From NCBI GenBank assembly GCA_030035585.1, contig CM057466.1, forward strand, positions 115,194,682 through 115,258,681: 64,000 nt of DNA, in the 5' to 3' direction. Both the position numbers and the translations under genes were made by a program. The DNA is from Dugong dugon. Its lineage: Eukaryota; Chordata; Mammalia; Sirenia; Dugongidae. The notes under the pieces are model-generated. The model was not told where the DNA came from and made no database searches. It saw only the letters and a list, made by a program, of their open reading frames with translations. Numbering within the stretch: the first letter of the stretch is position 1; each line of letters begins with the position of its first letter. This document shows positions 46,728 through 58,310 of the stretch, piece by piece.

Positions 46728-47655
46728 GTAAAAATGGCGTGGGAGCGGTGTCTGATCTCCTCTAACTTCACAAGGGGAAGGAAGAATCAAGATCAATAGC
46801 CCAAGGGCGATTCCTATGAGGTGGAGGTCAGACATGCCTCCTCTAGCCACCATCTTTACCAATTCTGACACCAATCATCCCTCCACGGCACTCTCTACTT
46901 CTCTGCGGGGTTCAGTAATTCATCGCAATGGCCATACAGAACTCACAGACAATACTCATGATTATGGCATTTATTAGGGAATAACGGTTACAATTCAAGT
47001 TCAGGAATGCTCAGGATATAGTTCTTCCATCAGAACAGGTTCTTCTTAGCCGTGCCGACAGGCACACCTCTCTGACACCTCAGCCTCTGCCCTCCTCGGG
47101 CAGGCATTACAAAGTTCTTTTAGCTTTGCTGATAAGTGCCCAGAGGCACCCCACTCAGTCAGCAAGGCTCCTGTCCAGAGGCACTCAGCTTTCTCGGTCC
47201 ATGGGCTGGGAAGCCCACCACACCATCTCCTGCCAGTCTCTCCTGCTGCCATTTCTCCGCCATGGCTTCTCGCTGTCTTTAGTGTTACAGCGCTCTCTCG
47301 CTCTCTCTGTTTCCTGGTTCCAGGAGCTTCTCAGTGCAGGGATCCTAGGTCCAGGGACATGCTCCGCTCTTGGCATTTCTTCCTTGGTGGTGGTGAGATC
47401 GTCTCCTCCTGCCTCTGGGAAGGCTCATTTAAAGCCTAGCAGGATGGCAAAACTGATCAATCCCTTCATTAGTATTCCATAGACCTCATTTGCCTGGTCC
47501 TACCCCCACATGGATACCATAAACTTTATTTGCATTATTAGCAAGTTATCCAATCCCCTTGGTGGGCCCCAATTACCTTATTTGTATAATTCTACCCAAG
47601 TGAGTTATAAGACCGTGGCAAGAAAGGCCACACAAAAGCAATTCATGGTACAGCA
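46728..47655 (-). mobile_element. Solo LTR-like element, ERVL-related (LTR-B, copy 2)
   Basis: A 928-bp partner of 11,182-11,954. The minus-strand element starts TGCTGTACC at 47,655 and ends near 46,728. The 5-bp duplication CTTAC lies at 46,723-46,727 and 47,656-47,660; one terminal base seems lost on the left. It shares with copy 1 the AATAAA ('ccctaataaatgccataatcatgag'), the 'tggtgtcagaattgg' motif (reverse of 46,859-46,873) and the end segment. Its middle is also shared with the LTR at 21,606. No viral genes are present. Confidence 0.82.
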
Positions 47656-47660
47656 CTTAC

Positions 47661-48162
47661 TCATCTGAATCTGACTATGGCACATGGCCCCTGGGTAAAA
47701 ACACCTCAGGCAAACAAACGAACAATTGCAACATTGTTGCCTATTTTGAGAAAGTGAATACTAATGACTACATAATAAATCCTTTTGCCAGTTAAATGGT
47801 TTCCAAGTCTTTGTAGTCAACAACGGTGAAGGAAGACCTAATTGAGTTGTGGGCTGATTGATCATTAAAACCATTTTTTGATGATTGATCACCTTGTGAT
47901 TATTGGCTATAATTCAGAGTTCAAAATATTGAATGTCATTGCTAGACCAAGTTCCTTCCACTTCTATCTATCCATCTATGTTAACAACTTTCTTAGTGTT
48001 ACATCTATGAAAACAAAACAGGAATAGATTTGAGGATGAAATCTTTCTCACTCTAGTAATGAGTAATATTAATCCACAGATATATAAACTGAACAGGAAA
48101 AGAGCTGCATCCATCTCATTAATAGCTGCGCTTCTAATTTATGTTTAATAATTATTAATATT
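47661..48162. other. Single-copy AT-rich sequence
   Basis: No recognised gene or repeat. Confidence 0.45.
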
Positions 48163-48174
48163 TATTAGATAATT

Positions 48175-48336
48175 GGAGCCCTGGTGGCACAGTGGTCAAG
48201 ACCTCAGCTGCTAACCAAAATGCTAGCAGTTTGAATTCATCAACTCCTCCTTGGAAACCCTATAGGGCAGTTCTACTCTGTCCTGTAGGGTCACTATGAA
48301 TCAGAATTGACTCAACAGCAAAGAGTTTTGTTTTGG
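48175..48336 (+). mobile_element. AfroSINE, full length with 12-bp target duplication
   Basis: Starts 'ggagccctggtggcacagtgg' and ends 'gagttttgttttgg'. Flanked by TATTAGATAATT (48,163-48,174) and TATTAGATCATT (48,337-48,348), one mismatch. Confidence 0.95.
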
Positions 48337-48348
48337 TATTAGATCATT

Positions 48349-48769
48349 ACTTAACAAAATTTATCATTTATTTATTTTGGTTGATCAGGTGTACACTGAT
48401 AATAATTATACTGATTAATCAAGAGGAAATCAGAGTTTTATGGACACAAATTTTTTTGAATTATTTTAATTTGAAGTATATATATAACTTTCTTATAGAG
48501 AAGTATGATAAGATAATGGACAAAAAACTTAATATATAACATTTGTGTAAATTCCTGTTGGGAAGGGAAACTAAAATATAAATTTAAGGGAAGAAAAGAA
48601 ATAATATTATATTTCTAATTGTTAAAGAAGAGTGTTTCAGGTATTTTTAAACAGGTAATAGTGCATATCAAACTGCTATAGTATTTAGATTTTAAAATGT
48701 GTAAAGGGACACATAGTTTCATGATTCTTTTAGGGGCACCCAAGCAAAAAAAATTGAAGATTGATTATT
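48349..48769. other. Single-copy AT-rich sequence
   Basis: No recognised gene or repeat. Confidence 0.45.
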
Positions 48770-48935
48770 CTGTCCATTCAGCAAACTCTGAGTGTCTACC
48801 TATCGTATGTATACCAGGTATCCTTCTGGCTACTGAGGATGTATCAACCAAAGCAGATACTCTCTGCTTTCAAGGCATTTATGGTCAGCAGGGAGCTGGA
48901 GAGAAGTAGACAATTAACCCATCAACAATGGCATG
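48770..48935 (-). mobile_element. L2 3' end fragment
   Basis: 'ccattcagcaaactctgagtgtctacc', 'ctggctactgaggatgtatc' and 'gagaagtagacaattaac' follow the reverse of the L2 3' end in order. Confidence 0.6.
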
Positions 48936-49497
48936 ATGTTCATCAAGTCTGTTTGGAGGGCAAAGTAGGAGTCTTAGAGCCTTATGGGGAGAGGTTCCAT
49001 TGAGAAGGTATCTTGAGTCTGTGTTGTAAAAGTAGGCCACAGTCACTCAATGGATAGAGGGTGGGATTTCCATGCAGATCGCACCTTAAACAAGTTGCAA
49101 AAATGAGAAGTGGTGTCATGTGTTAGGGCTACTTGGCTGGAGGGCAGAGGGGAAGCAAATGGCAGCAAGAGGTGAGGTTGGAGAGGTAGGTGTCCCATTA
49201 AATTCACACATAGGCAGTGGTTGTCCCTGAGGCATTTCCAATAGAGCAGAGTATGATCAGATTTGCATTTTAGAAGTATCATTCTGGCAGCAGTGTGGGA
49301 GATAAACTGGGGGAGAGAGGGTGGTAAGAATGAAGGCAGGGAGACCAGTGAAGAAAAGATGACAAGAGTCTAGGTGAGAGATGAAACCTGAACTAAGGAA
49401 AAAGAAGAAAGTAAGGCCATGAGTAGCTTGGCCTTAAATTCCCCTTCTTCAGGGACAGTCCAGTTTAGACCTGCTGTCTTGCGTAATTATTGATAAT
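48936..49497. other. Unclassified sequence, probably old repeat
   Basis: 49,250-49,420 ('agtatcattctggcagcagtgtggg', 'gggagaccagtgaag') has the look of a common old mammalian repeat that I cannot name. Confidence 0.4.
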
Positions 49498-49832
49498 TTG
49501 TTGTTGCTGCCAGCTGCCATCAAGTTGGCCCCTGGCATGTGGCATCCCAATGCACGATGGAACAAAATGCTGCCTGGCCCTGTGATTGGTCACAGATCCA
49601 CCTGTTGTGATCCATAGGGTCTTCACTGACTGATTTTTAAAAGTAGATCACTAGGCCTTTCTTCCTAGTTTGTCTTAGTCTGGAAGCTCCACTGAAACCT
49701 ATTCAACATCATAGCAACACACAGGCCTCCAGTGACAGACAGGTGGTGGCTGCACATATGGTGCATTGGCGGGGAATTGAACCCAGGTTTCCCACAAGGA
49801 AGGCAAGACTTCTACCACTGAACTACCAATGA
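49498..49832 (-). mobile_element. tRNA-Gly-headed SINE with RTE tail (copy B)
   Basis: Best-preserved copy. 49,759-49,832 reversed reads as a nearly whole tRNA-Gly: 'attggtagttcagtggtaga', then 'cttgccttcc' in the anticodon arm, 'cctgggttcaattccccgcc' in the T arm, and 'aatgcacca' at the acceptor end. It is followed by the unique segment ('ctggaagctccactgaaacct'), the AfroSINE-like body ('gcctagtgatctactttta') and the RTE 3' tail at the left. The leading GC pair of the acceptor is altered. Confidence 0.88.
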
Positions 49833-49894
49833 CTCTCTTTAACTCTCAAATGTATCCTGGTTTGGATGATAAATTATATGGTCATCCTAGCAAT

Positions 49895-50045
49895 GAGGAT
49901 GAACGAGAAAGAAAATAAGGAAGTGGAACTAACAGGACTTCGTTCTGCGGCATTTAACAAATATGAGAACAAGGAATACAACACAGTACCTGCCCCTGAG
50001 GAATTAACATTCTACTGGAGAGAGGGAGGCATGCAGGGAAGAGGG
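49895..50045 (-). mobile_element. L2 3' end fragment
   Basis: 'ggcatttaacaaatatgagaac', 'cagtacctgcccctgaggaattaacattctactggagag' fit the reverse L2 3' end. Confidence 0.55.
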
Positions 50046-50094
50046 AAAAAGATGGACAGTGAAATGACTTAGGGGGCACATAATAAAGTGGTTG

Positions 50095-50320
50095 TTATTT
50101 GCTGAGTATTCACTATTGTCCAGCCCACTTCAAAGTCTTCTACATAGATTAACCTTTTAATCTTCACCATAACCCTATAAGATAGGCACTATTATTCATT
50201 ACCCCCATTTAACATGGGACAAATTGAAGCACAAAATAGTTGAGGGACTAACCCAAGGTCACACAGTTGCTAAATGGTCTGATTCCAGAGTTGATGCCAT
50301 AGCAATTAAATCTACACCAC
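50095..50320 (-). repeat. MIR SINE
   Basis: 'taatcttcaccataaccctataag', 'acccccatttaacatgggacaaattgaagc', 'caaggtcacacagttgctaaatgg' form a clear MIR in reverse. Confidence 0.82.
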
Positions 50321-50929
50321 CAATGTATGCAGCTAGCTGGGTGTAATAGATCAAGTACTAGTACTAAAGGTGCTTGTTTCTTGTCCACGATAATGCCTAC
50401 CTAGCTATGGTGCTTGCTAAATATCATTTGCTCTAAACATTTGTGCAAGCTAGCCTTTTATGGACCACAGTCTGTCAATTAGTGTTCTTGGTCAAATGGG
50501 TAACTTGTATGAAAAGTGTTGGGATGGGAGAGGCAGGCAGAGGCGGAAGGATCTAAAACAATAGGCAGCAATTGTTTAACACTGAAGCTGCCTGAGGTGG
50601 TAGTTACAGCTGGGGCAAACAAGAAGCTGACTAAGAAACTTAAAAAGAAAAGCTGGGGAATGAGATGTCCATAGAGTCCTTGGAAAAGCTCCAACATATT
50701 CCTCAGAATCTAGAAGGCCAAGCAAATGTGCAAGGCTGTGTGCGTGCCCACAAAAGACCTGAGAAGGTCCTGATCTCTCACCTTTGGCTGACCTTAAGGC
50801 TCTGCGCAAGAGGAAGTGAAGGCTAAGGCAGAGTTGTCAACTGTCAGCTGGAGGGCATGCCTCAACACCCATAGAGAACACCTCAGCAAGGGCAGAGAGA
50901 CTAACTGGTTTGTGTCATTTAAGGAAATT
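50321..50929. other. Single-copy sequence
   Basis: No gene recognised; it may include an upstream part of the L1 remnant that follows. Confidence 0.4.
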
Positions 50930-51160
50930 TCTGCCCAGCCACTAGCTGACCACTAACATAACCAAGCAGAGACTTCAGCGACTACACATGACAAAGAACA
51001 GACTTTGTCAAACTGGATCAGGAAAGTGACTAAACAAACAACAGCAACAATAATAACACACCCTTGGGGGAGGCTCTGATCACCAGTGTGGCCACATTAT
51101 AGTATTTAAAATGTTTGCTCCAACTAACAACTACAATAGCAACATATTTTTTATTAGTCA
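50930..51160 (+). mobile_element. Old L1 (L1M) remnant
   Basis: 'gcccagccactagctgaccactaac', 'aagcagagacttcagcgac' and 'cttgggggaggctctgatcac', then 'gtggccacattatagtatttaaaatg', match old L1 3' sequence by memory. Confidence 0.55.
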
Positions 51161-51941
51161 GTATTAGTGCTCAGAATAGATATTTAATTGAATTGTAGGA
51201 GGATTAAATTGGGTTGTACAAAGCATCTGCGTTTTGTGGATGGAAAATTTGACCCACTGCCCATGGTACTGGTGACACATAATTTGGCCCCTTAAGAGTC
51301 AAATGACTCACAAGTGTGGCAGGTGTGAGGTGCTGTATACTCTTCACTCACTCCTTCCAATCACTGGTCTGCCATGAAAGACAAGTAGAGATGGGGCAGG
51401 AAACATTCTGTTCTGAAACCTCCCTTGGATGGACAATGAGCAAAGTGACTGGGGGACCTGAGAGGGGCAGAGGGAGGAAGGTGATCTGTTGGTGCCCCCA
51501 CTGCCTGCTTCAAACACAGGACAAGAGAAAGGGAAACAGGATGAAGAGCAAGTCATGGACCATGGCCCACTGAACCTGTGTTGTCCTTCATGTGGACAGC
51601 ACACAGCTGGCCTTCAGAGCCTCTGCCCCAGATGTCTTTATGGCAGAAGGAATGGTTTATGCTCCACCTGCCTCTTCTGTTGCTCAAACCACTCATAGTC
51701 TTTGAGCTTGTTTATTTGATGTGGATAGAAAAAGCTCAACGTCTAGACCAGCGTACTAAGTGTAACTCTACTGGTAGAGATGGGGCTGGAGAAGCAATTC
51801 CTATGCTCTCAGCCCAACCTCAGTCACCACTGCAGAAAGGACCTTAGCTACTCTCCTTTTACAAGGTCCTGTCACGAAGGGTTGGAGGTAGGGAAGGGGT
51901 AAGGTGAGTATATACTGTGTGCTGACTATGTGCTTGAAACT
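51161..51941. other. Single-copy sequence
   Basis: No recognised gene or repeat. Short open frames overlap on both strands. Confidence 0.45.
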
Positions 51942-51946
51942 TTACA

Positions 51947-52316
51947 TGCTTAGCTTCCTGAGACTGCCATAACAGAAGTACCATAGGACGTTTATTTTCT
52001 CACAGTTCTGAAGGCTAAAAGTCCAAATCATGGTCTCAGCCATGATGATTCCTCCTGCGAGCCTCTCTCTTACTTAGTTTTTGGTGTCTGCCAGCATTCC
52101 TTGGAGTTCCTTGGTGTCTGTTTGTACCCTGGGTGTGTCTCTGTGTCTATTCTGATCTTTTTATAACTCAGAAGTGGTTAGGCTTAGGATCCACACTACG
52201 CGGGTCTGACCTCGTTAACAAAAGAAAAACCCTGTTTCCAAACAGAATCACATCCACAAGTACAAGGGCCAGGAATTAACACATATTTTGGGGGAACAAA
52301 ATTCAATCCATAACGT
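51947..52316 (-). mobile_element. LTR-A type solo LTR, short and diverged
   Basis: Starts TGCTTAGCTTCC and ends 'ttttgggggaacaaaattcaatccataac' in plus orientation. AATAAA counterpart 'acgtttattttctcacag'. A matching 5-bp duplication is not preserved. Confidence 0.75.
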
Positions 52317-55237
52317 ATGCTATCTCAATTAGTCCTCACAGCCATTCACCATAATGAATGAGATATAAAATAGGAAAATATTATGAATATCTAATAGCAT
52401 TTTAGCAAAACAAACCTACTATCACTCACTGACTCACTCAAGAAAAGGAATTCAATAATTTGGGATTTTTGTAGGTAATAATTCAGGGACTTGATAAACC
52501 AAAAGATAGTGAAATTAAATTTTGAGACACTATAACTTCATTCTACTTTTCACTAAAATTTTTACCTTCAGTGAAGGAATACAACTAGCTCTAAAATTTC
52601 TACTTTATTTCTTATAGCCATAATCTAACAACATAAAAACCTAATTCATTGTTATTCATCCCATTTCTAATTTTTTAAAAATCTCATGGGTTTTGCTAAA
52701 ACAACTGTTCATTGAATGATTTTTCAAAAGAGCAGCATCTTGCTGCTGAGACTTTGCTAGGAAATCATCCCCTGTGATTATGGGTGTCCAAGAGACCCCA
52801 AGAGTGAGCTGGCGCCTTCAGAAGAAAGGTTTGTGGAACATACAAGCCATGGGGCTTCACCAAGAATGGGCCACAGGGGAATTGGGTCTTCTAAAAATAA
52901 TATTGGTTGGAACTTTTTTTCCCCACATTTTATTTGTGTGTGTGTTTAACGGCCCTATTAAGATTAGTTTTTGCTAAAATGTTTGTATGTTACAAAGCAT
53001 TTTTCTTCCTTTTTACACGATCCATGTGGGACTATCAAACCAACACCCCCATGCTCCCTAAAAGTCTCCAAGAATTATATAACGTAATTAAAAGGAGCAA
53101 GCGTGAGTTGCTGGGATGTCACACCTGCGGCACTTGTGGGGAATTGATCTCTTAAACTTGTATAACCCACCACAAACCGCGATATCCTTTATTTACCCTT
53201 AAGGCACTTGGCAGCTGCTAAATGGTTGTCTACGGCAGTTTGGTGGAAACAATAATAATACATTATAAATCAATGAAAATGAAGTTTTTGCTGTGATAAT
53301 CTGATATAGATTTGCTAACATTTGTATGAAATTCAATTCTGTTTGATTGCATCAGCATATGTTCCATTTCTTCCAGCACTATTGATTTTGAAGGTTCTTA
53401 TCCATATGTCTAAATTATTTCGATTACATATTTGCATTACTGTTTAGAAATAACCTGGATAAACTGAAGCCATTTATTCAATTTCAGTTGTATTTTCTTC
53501 TTATTCATCTAGTTAAATGCTCAGGTCTGTCTTTTCAGTGGAAAGAAACATCTTTAAAAAAAAACTCTTCCTTTCTTTAGCAACAGTTAATGCTAAGCTA
53601 TAATTGTAATGTGCCTATTTCCATTTTTAACATTTATTGTTGTCATTATTATTATTATTTTCATTGTTAACATTTTCGGAGAGCATCTGTCTGTTATGAA
53701 GGGTCAGATTTTCAAACAGCACGTTTAAATGATCCCAGATCCACAGCGACATGTTAATCATCTTCTAAAAAAATACATGATTGTGCATCTTACTGAGGAC
53801 TAATTAATAAGTGAAAAGCTACATTTTCATCACAGAGTCTAAAAAAAAGGAAATCAAGGGGAAACAATTTCATACTTGTGTATTGCTTTACAGTTCCAAA
53901 CTTCTTTCACATAATTTAGCTCATCCAACTTAACGTCCTTTTGAATATGGAGAACCTGGCTGTGCCCAGTTACTGCTGGAATCGAGACTGGAACTCAGAG
54001 CCTGGGGCCCTGCCCTGTGCATCCCCGTCTCAGCATGCACACCAAACTTGCCCTTATTCAGAGTCTTTCCTTGATGTTCCTAGGTGGTAGGAGCATGTGG
54101 GAAAGGGAGACGTTAATATATTCACTTAATGAGGCTTTTCTGCTTTAACATGAAATTGACTTCTAAATTAGTGCACCAAGAAGTTAGCCTACCATATGGC
54201 CTTAAAATGCTGTTGTCTCTTCAATTTTTTTAAGGTCACATGACAATGACTTGCCCAAATAGTGGCACTTTTTCCTAAATTTAACCTGCAGTCTTTCATA
54301 AAGCAACCTATATATTGTAAATAAAGCAATTTACTTCAACTCTAAAAATAGGCTTTTTAAAAGAATGAGAATAAATCGCAATATTATAAATCATGCTCCA
54401 CCCAAACTCCTCCTCGTTTAGAGATTACATCAGCTCTTCCTGGGCATTCTTTAAATTGGAATTTACATGTGAGAGAAAAGCACTACAGTTCAGCACGTCA
54501 GCGTAAGACACAATTTTTCATCTTCTCTGAGACCATTTCTGGGTATCAATGCGAGTGGGTGGTACGCATTCATTTTTAGCAGCACACAATACAGAAAGTT
54601 CATTTGCCGTCAGTTTCTATTGTATCGTCAGTTTCTTTTTTCATCCATGGCCCTTAATTTTTAAATAAGTACTCTCATGGAAACAAAAACAACTACAATT
54701 GCTAAAAGTCAACATGTGTCCTCCAGGCCTCGGCAGGGTAGAAGTGTGTCTGGAGCCCCAGCCTGGCCGGATCAAAGCCGGATAAATGGAGAGCAGCGAA
54801 CAATGGCCCAGAGCCGCAAAGAGCTTCCAGAGGTCATCGAGCGCACCCTGGCCTCCCAGCAATTCAGCCGAAACAATCCAAGACAGATGGTTGTCCCTCC
54901 TATTCTTACACACCTCCGGGGACGGGATCCTACAAGCCCCTCCGTCACATGCTTTGGGGTTAAATTAACCATTTTCACCTGGGCAACCTAGACTGCTAAA
55001 GCTGAGTTGAAAGCATTGAAACAGCATGCAAATATCCCAGAAAATAGTGTGCTTGTAAAGGTCTGTCCCCCTGCCCCCTTTCTTGACTACGATTTTCAAC
55101 ATGATTGGGGGTGTGGTGACATGCCTTGATTTCACTTAATGATAAGGCACCAATCTCTGCCACAAAAATAGGCAGCATTTGCAAACCACACTTTTATCAA
55201 ATCATGCATTGACTTCATTTAACTGAAACTTCACTGA
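52317..55237. other. Repeat-poor single-copy block
   Basis: Nearly 3 kb without a young repeat. 52,317-54,600 is AT-rich. 54,680-54,960 is GC-balanced ('gagcttccagaggtcatcgagcgc', 'cctccggggacgggatcc'). Several short frames are open but none is recognised. It is a candidate conserved non-coding block. Confidence 0.5.
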
Positions 55238-55410
55238 ATGCCATTGAGTCAATTCCAACTGATAGCAACCCCACGTGACAGAGTAGAACTGCCCCATAAG
55301 GGTTTCTTGGCTGTAAATCTTTGCGGAAGCAGATCATCAGGTCTTTCTCCTGCATAGCCTCTGAGTGGTTTCGAACCACCAACTTTTTGGTTAGCAGCCA
55401 AGAGCTTTGC
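55238..55410 (-). mobile_element. AfroSINE, head facing the microsatellite
   Basis: Tail 'ccattgagtcaattccaactgatagc' at the left; 'ggtttcgaaccaccaac' and 'ggttagcagccaagagc' at the right. The A box is lost where the microsatellite begins. Confidence 0.9.
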
Positions 55411-55546
55411 AGCACACATACACACACACACACTCATTATATGTATGTATATATATACACACAAATATTATATATCTGTAATATGTGTATACATATATAT
55501 ACACATATGTATATATATATACATATATATACATATGTGTGTGTGC

Positions 55547-55590
<44 letters not shown>
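55411..55590. repeat. (CA)n/(TA)n/(TG)n compound microsatellite
   Basis: About 180 bp of alternating purine-pyrimidine sequence: CA-rich at the left, a mixed TA/TG/CA centre, then (TG)n and (TA)n at the right. It is partly self-complementary across its length. Confidence 0.95.
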
Positions 55591-55592
<2 letters not shown>

Positions 55593-55757
55593 ACCCCTGG
55601 TGGCCCAATGGTTAAGTGCTCAGTTGCTAACCAAAATGTCAGCAGTTCAAATCCACCAGCTACTCCTCAGAAACCCTATGGGGCAGTTCTACTCTGTCCT
55701 ATAGGGTCCCTGTGAATCAGAATCAACTTGACAGCAATGGGTTTTGGTTTTTAATTG
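55591..55757 (+). mobile_element. AfroSINE, full length
   Basis: Starts 'ggacccctggtggcccaatgg' directly after the microsatellite and ends 'gggttttggtttttaatt'. Same short-body type as 13,787. Confidence 0.95.
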
Positions 55758-55994
55758 ATTTTAACAGAGAAAATAGAGCTTTAAAATTAAAGATATATTT
55801 TTTAAAGTATCAAATTACATTATCAGATTTAAAGTTTCAAATGTTTTATTCATATACTGCCCACTATTAACAACTATCTTTGTTTAGCAGTCACTTTTTG
55901 CCCTGAAGAAACTAACGTAAGTCCTAATTTAAAGTCTAGTTTATATGACTTATTCAACTTCATATTTTACCAAAACTCCTTTTTTAGGGCATTT
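55758..55994. other. Single-copy AT-rich sequence
   Basis: No recognised gene or repeat. Confidence 0.45.
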
Positions 55995-57362
55995 TACATT
56001 AAGATTTTACCCATCATGGAAATCAATTTGGCACTTCCTTAAAAAGCTAGAAATAGAAGTACTATACAATCTAGCAATCCCAGTCCTTGAAATATAACCT
56101 AGAGAACTAACAGCCGTCACACGAATAGATATATGCACACCCATGTTCACTGCAGCACTGTTCACAATAGCAAAAAGATGGAAACAACCTAGGTGCCCAT
56201 CAACAGACAAATGGATACACAAACTATAGTATAGTCACACAGTGGAATAGTATACAACGATAAAAAACAACAATGAATCAGTGAAACATCTCATAACGTG
56301 GATGAATCTGGAAAGCATCATGCTGAGTGAAATTAGTTATAAAAGGACAAATATCGTATGAGACCACTATTATAAGAACTCAAGAAAAGTTTTAAACACA
56401 GAAGAAAACATCCTTTGATGATTATGAGGGTAGGGAGAGAGGGAGAGGGTTATTCACTAACTAGATAGTAGACAAGAATTATCTTAGGTGAAGGGAAGGA
56501 CAGCACACAATACAGGGGAAGTCAGCACAACTGGACTAAACCAAAAGCTAAGAAGTTTCCTGAATACAACCAAACACTTTGAGGGACAGTGTAGCAGGGG
56601 TGGGGGTTTGGGGACCATGGTTTCAGGGGACATCTAAGTCAACTGGCATAACAGTTTATTAAGAAAATATTCTGCATTCCACTTTGGTGAGTGGTGTCTG
56701 TGGTCTTAAAAGCTAGATAGCGGTCACCTAAGATGCATCAATTGGTCCCAACTCACCTGGAGCAAAGGTGAATGAAGAACGCCAAAGACACAAGGAAAAT
56801 ACTAGCCCAAGAGACAAAAGGGGCCACATAAACCATCAGCCTCAGACCAGAAGAACTAGATGGTGCCCGGCTACCACCAATGACCACCCTGACAGAGAAC
56901 ACAACAGAGAATACCTGATGGAACATGAGAAAAGTGGAGTGTAGAACTCAAATTCTAGTAAAAAGACCAGATGTAATGGTCTGACTGAGACTGGAGGAAC
57001 CCTAGAAGACATGGCCCCCAGACTCTCTGTTAACCCGGAACCAAACTATTTCCGAAGCCAACTCTTCTGACAAAGATTAAACTGGACTGTAGGACATATA
57101 AAGATACTTGTGAAGAGTGTGCTTCTTCGTTCAAGTAGATACATGAGACTAACTGGGCAGCTCTTGCCCGGAGGCGAGATGAGAAGGCAGAAAGGGATAG
57201 GAGCTGGTTGAAGGGACACAGGAAATCCGGGGTGGAAAGGAGGAGTGTGCTGTCATATTACAGGGATAGCAACTAGGGTCACACAACAATGTGTATACAA
57301 ATTTTTGCATGAGAGACTAACTTCAGCTGTAAACTTTCACCTAAAGCACAATTAAAGAAAAT
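55995..57362 (+). mobile_element. L1 3' end with long lineage-type 3' UTR
   Basis: Starts in ORF2 near its C-terminus ('ttcactgcagcactgttcacaatagc', 'ggtgcccatcaacag') and continues through 'aaaggacaaatatcgtatgag' into about 1 kb of 3' UTR that matches 19,700-20,660 block by block ('gacagcacacaatacagggg', 'gtctgtggtcttaaaagc', 'gatggtgcccggctaccacc'). 5'-truncated and dead. Confidence 0.88.
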
Positions 57363-57424
57363 AAAAGTGACATAAAACCTGTGGCAGGGGGAAGATTTTA
57401 CCCCTCATTCTCACACTCCACTTC

Positions 57425-57530
57425 ACTCAATTCATTTATGCAACAAATATTTGCCGACACTGCTCGGGTACAGTAGTGATGCAATGTCCTAGTAAATAAA
57501 ATATGAAAAACAAGGGGAGCAAATCCATGT
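57425..57530 (-). mobile_element. L2 3' end fragment
   Basis: 'ttcatttatgcaacaaatatttgccg' followed by a degraded continuation is the reverse of the L2 terminus. Confidence 0.45.
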
Positions 57531-58199
57531 CACACATGGCATATCTCATCATGTTTCCATTCCTCCGTTTACAAATATAAAGATTGAAGCACAGAAAAGT
57601 GAAGACTTTCCTACAATTAAAAAAAAAAAAAAAAAAAAACTTGCAGCGCTGGAAAATAAACAAGTTCTAAGTTAGACTCCCACATTATCCTTTGCGTTTT
57701 GTATACGTACACCCAACCATGTTGACCATCTGCTCACTTTTACACTCTAAATTCAGCACTGGGGTCACACATGTTTATGAGCAGTATCTTCTGGGAATGG
57801 CACTCAATGTAAAAACATAACCGGGATTTTCTGAAGAAAAACAGAATGTCACACAGATAATCTGTGATTGGGATTTGGATCATTATCAGATCATCTAAGG
57901 ATGATTAAAAATGAGAGCTCTTTTTGTGTATGTGCGTGTACATATACATGTATCAATGCTAAAAAACGACATCTTTCACCTACTTTCGAAGTTTCCTTTG
58001 TTGCTCCATTACCCCTACTCGTGGATATTTTGAGACCCTGTCACTCTTTTTCATGATAACCAAAACCTGGGAGAGTCGAGTCATGACTGCATGACTGTCT
58101 TCTTTCTTAAAAATGCCCCCCAAACACTAGGGTTTCATCACCTAGATGCCTTCCTGGGCTCATTTTCACACTTAACAGGGTTCTCTGAAGTGTATTTAG
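57531..58199. other. Single-copy sequence
   Basis: No recognised gene. An A-run lies at about 57,620-57,639. Confidence 0.45.
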
Positions 58200-58310
58200 G
58201 AGGTGGTGTGGCGCAGTGGTTAAGTACTAGGCCACTAACTGAAAGGTTCAAGGTTCGACCCACCACCTGCTCCACTGGAGAAAGACCTGGCAATCTGCTT
58301 CTGTAAAGAT
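58200..58310 (+). mobile_element. AfroSINE, 5' half of a split copy
   Basis: 'ggtggtgtggcgcagtggttaag' (A box), 'ggttcaaggttcgaccc' (B box) and 'ggcaatctgcttctgtaaaga'. The next expected bases, 'ttacagcc', appear only at about 58,943, after an RTE insertion. Confidence 0.88.

Noticed and set aside
49759..49832. A functional tRNA-Gly gene
   Set aside because: The acceptor pair at the 5' end is changed, the sequence is joined to SINE body and RTE tail, and a second diverged copy has the same arrangement at 26,547-26,619.
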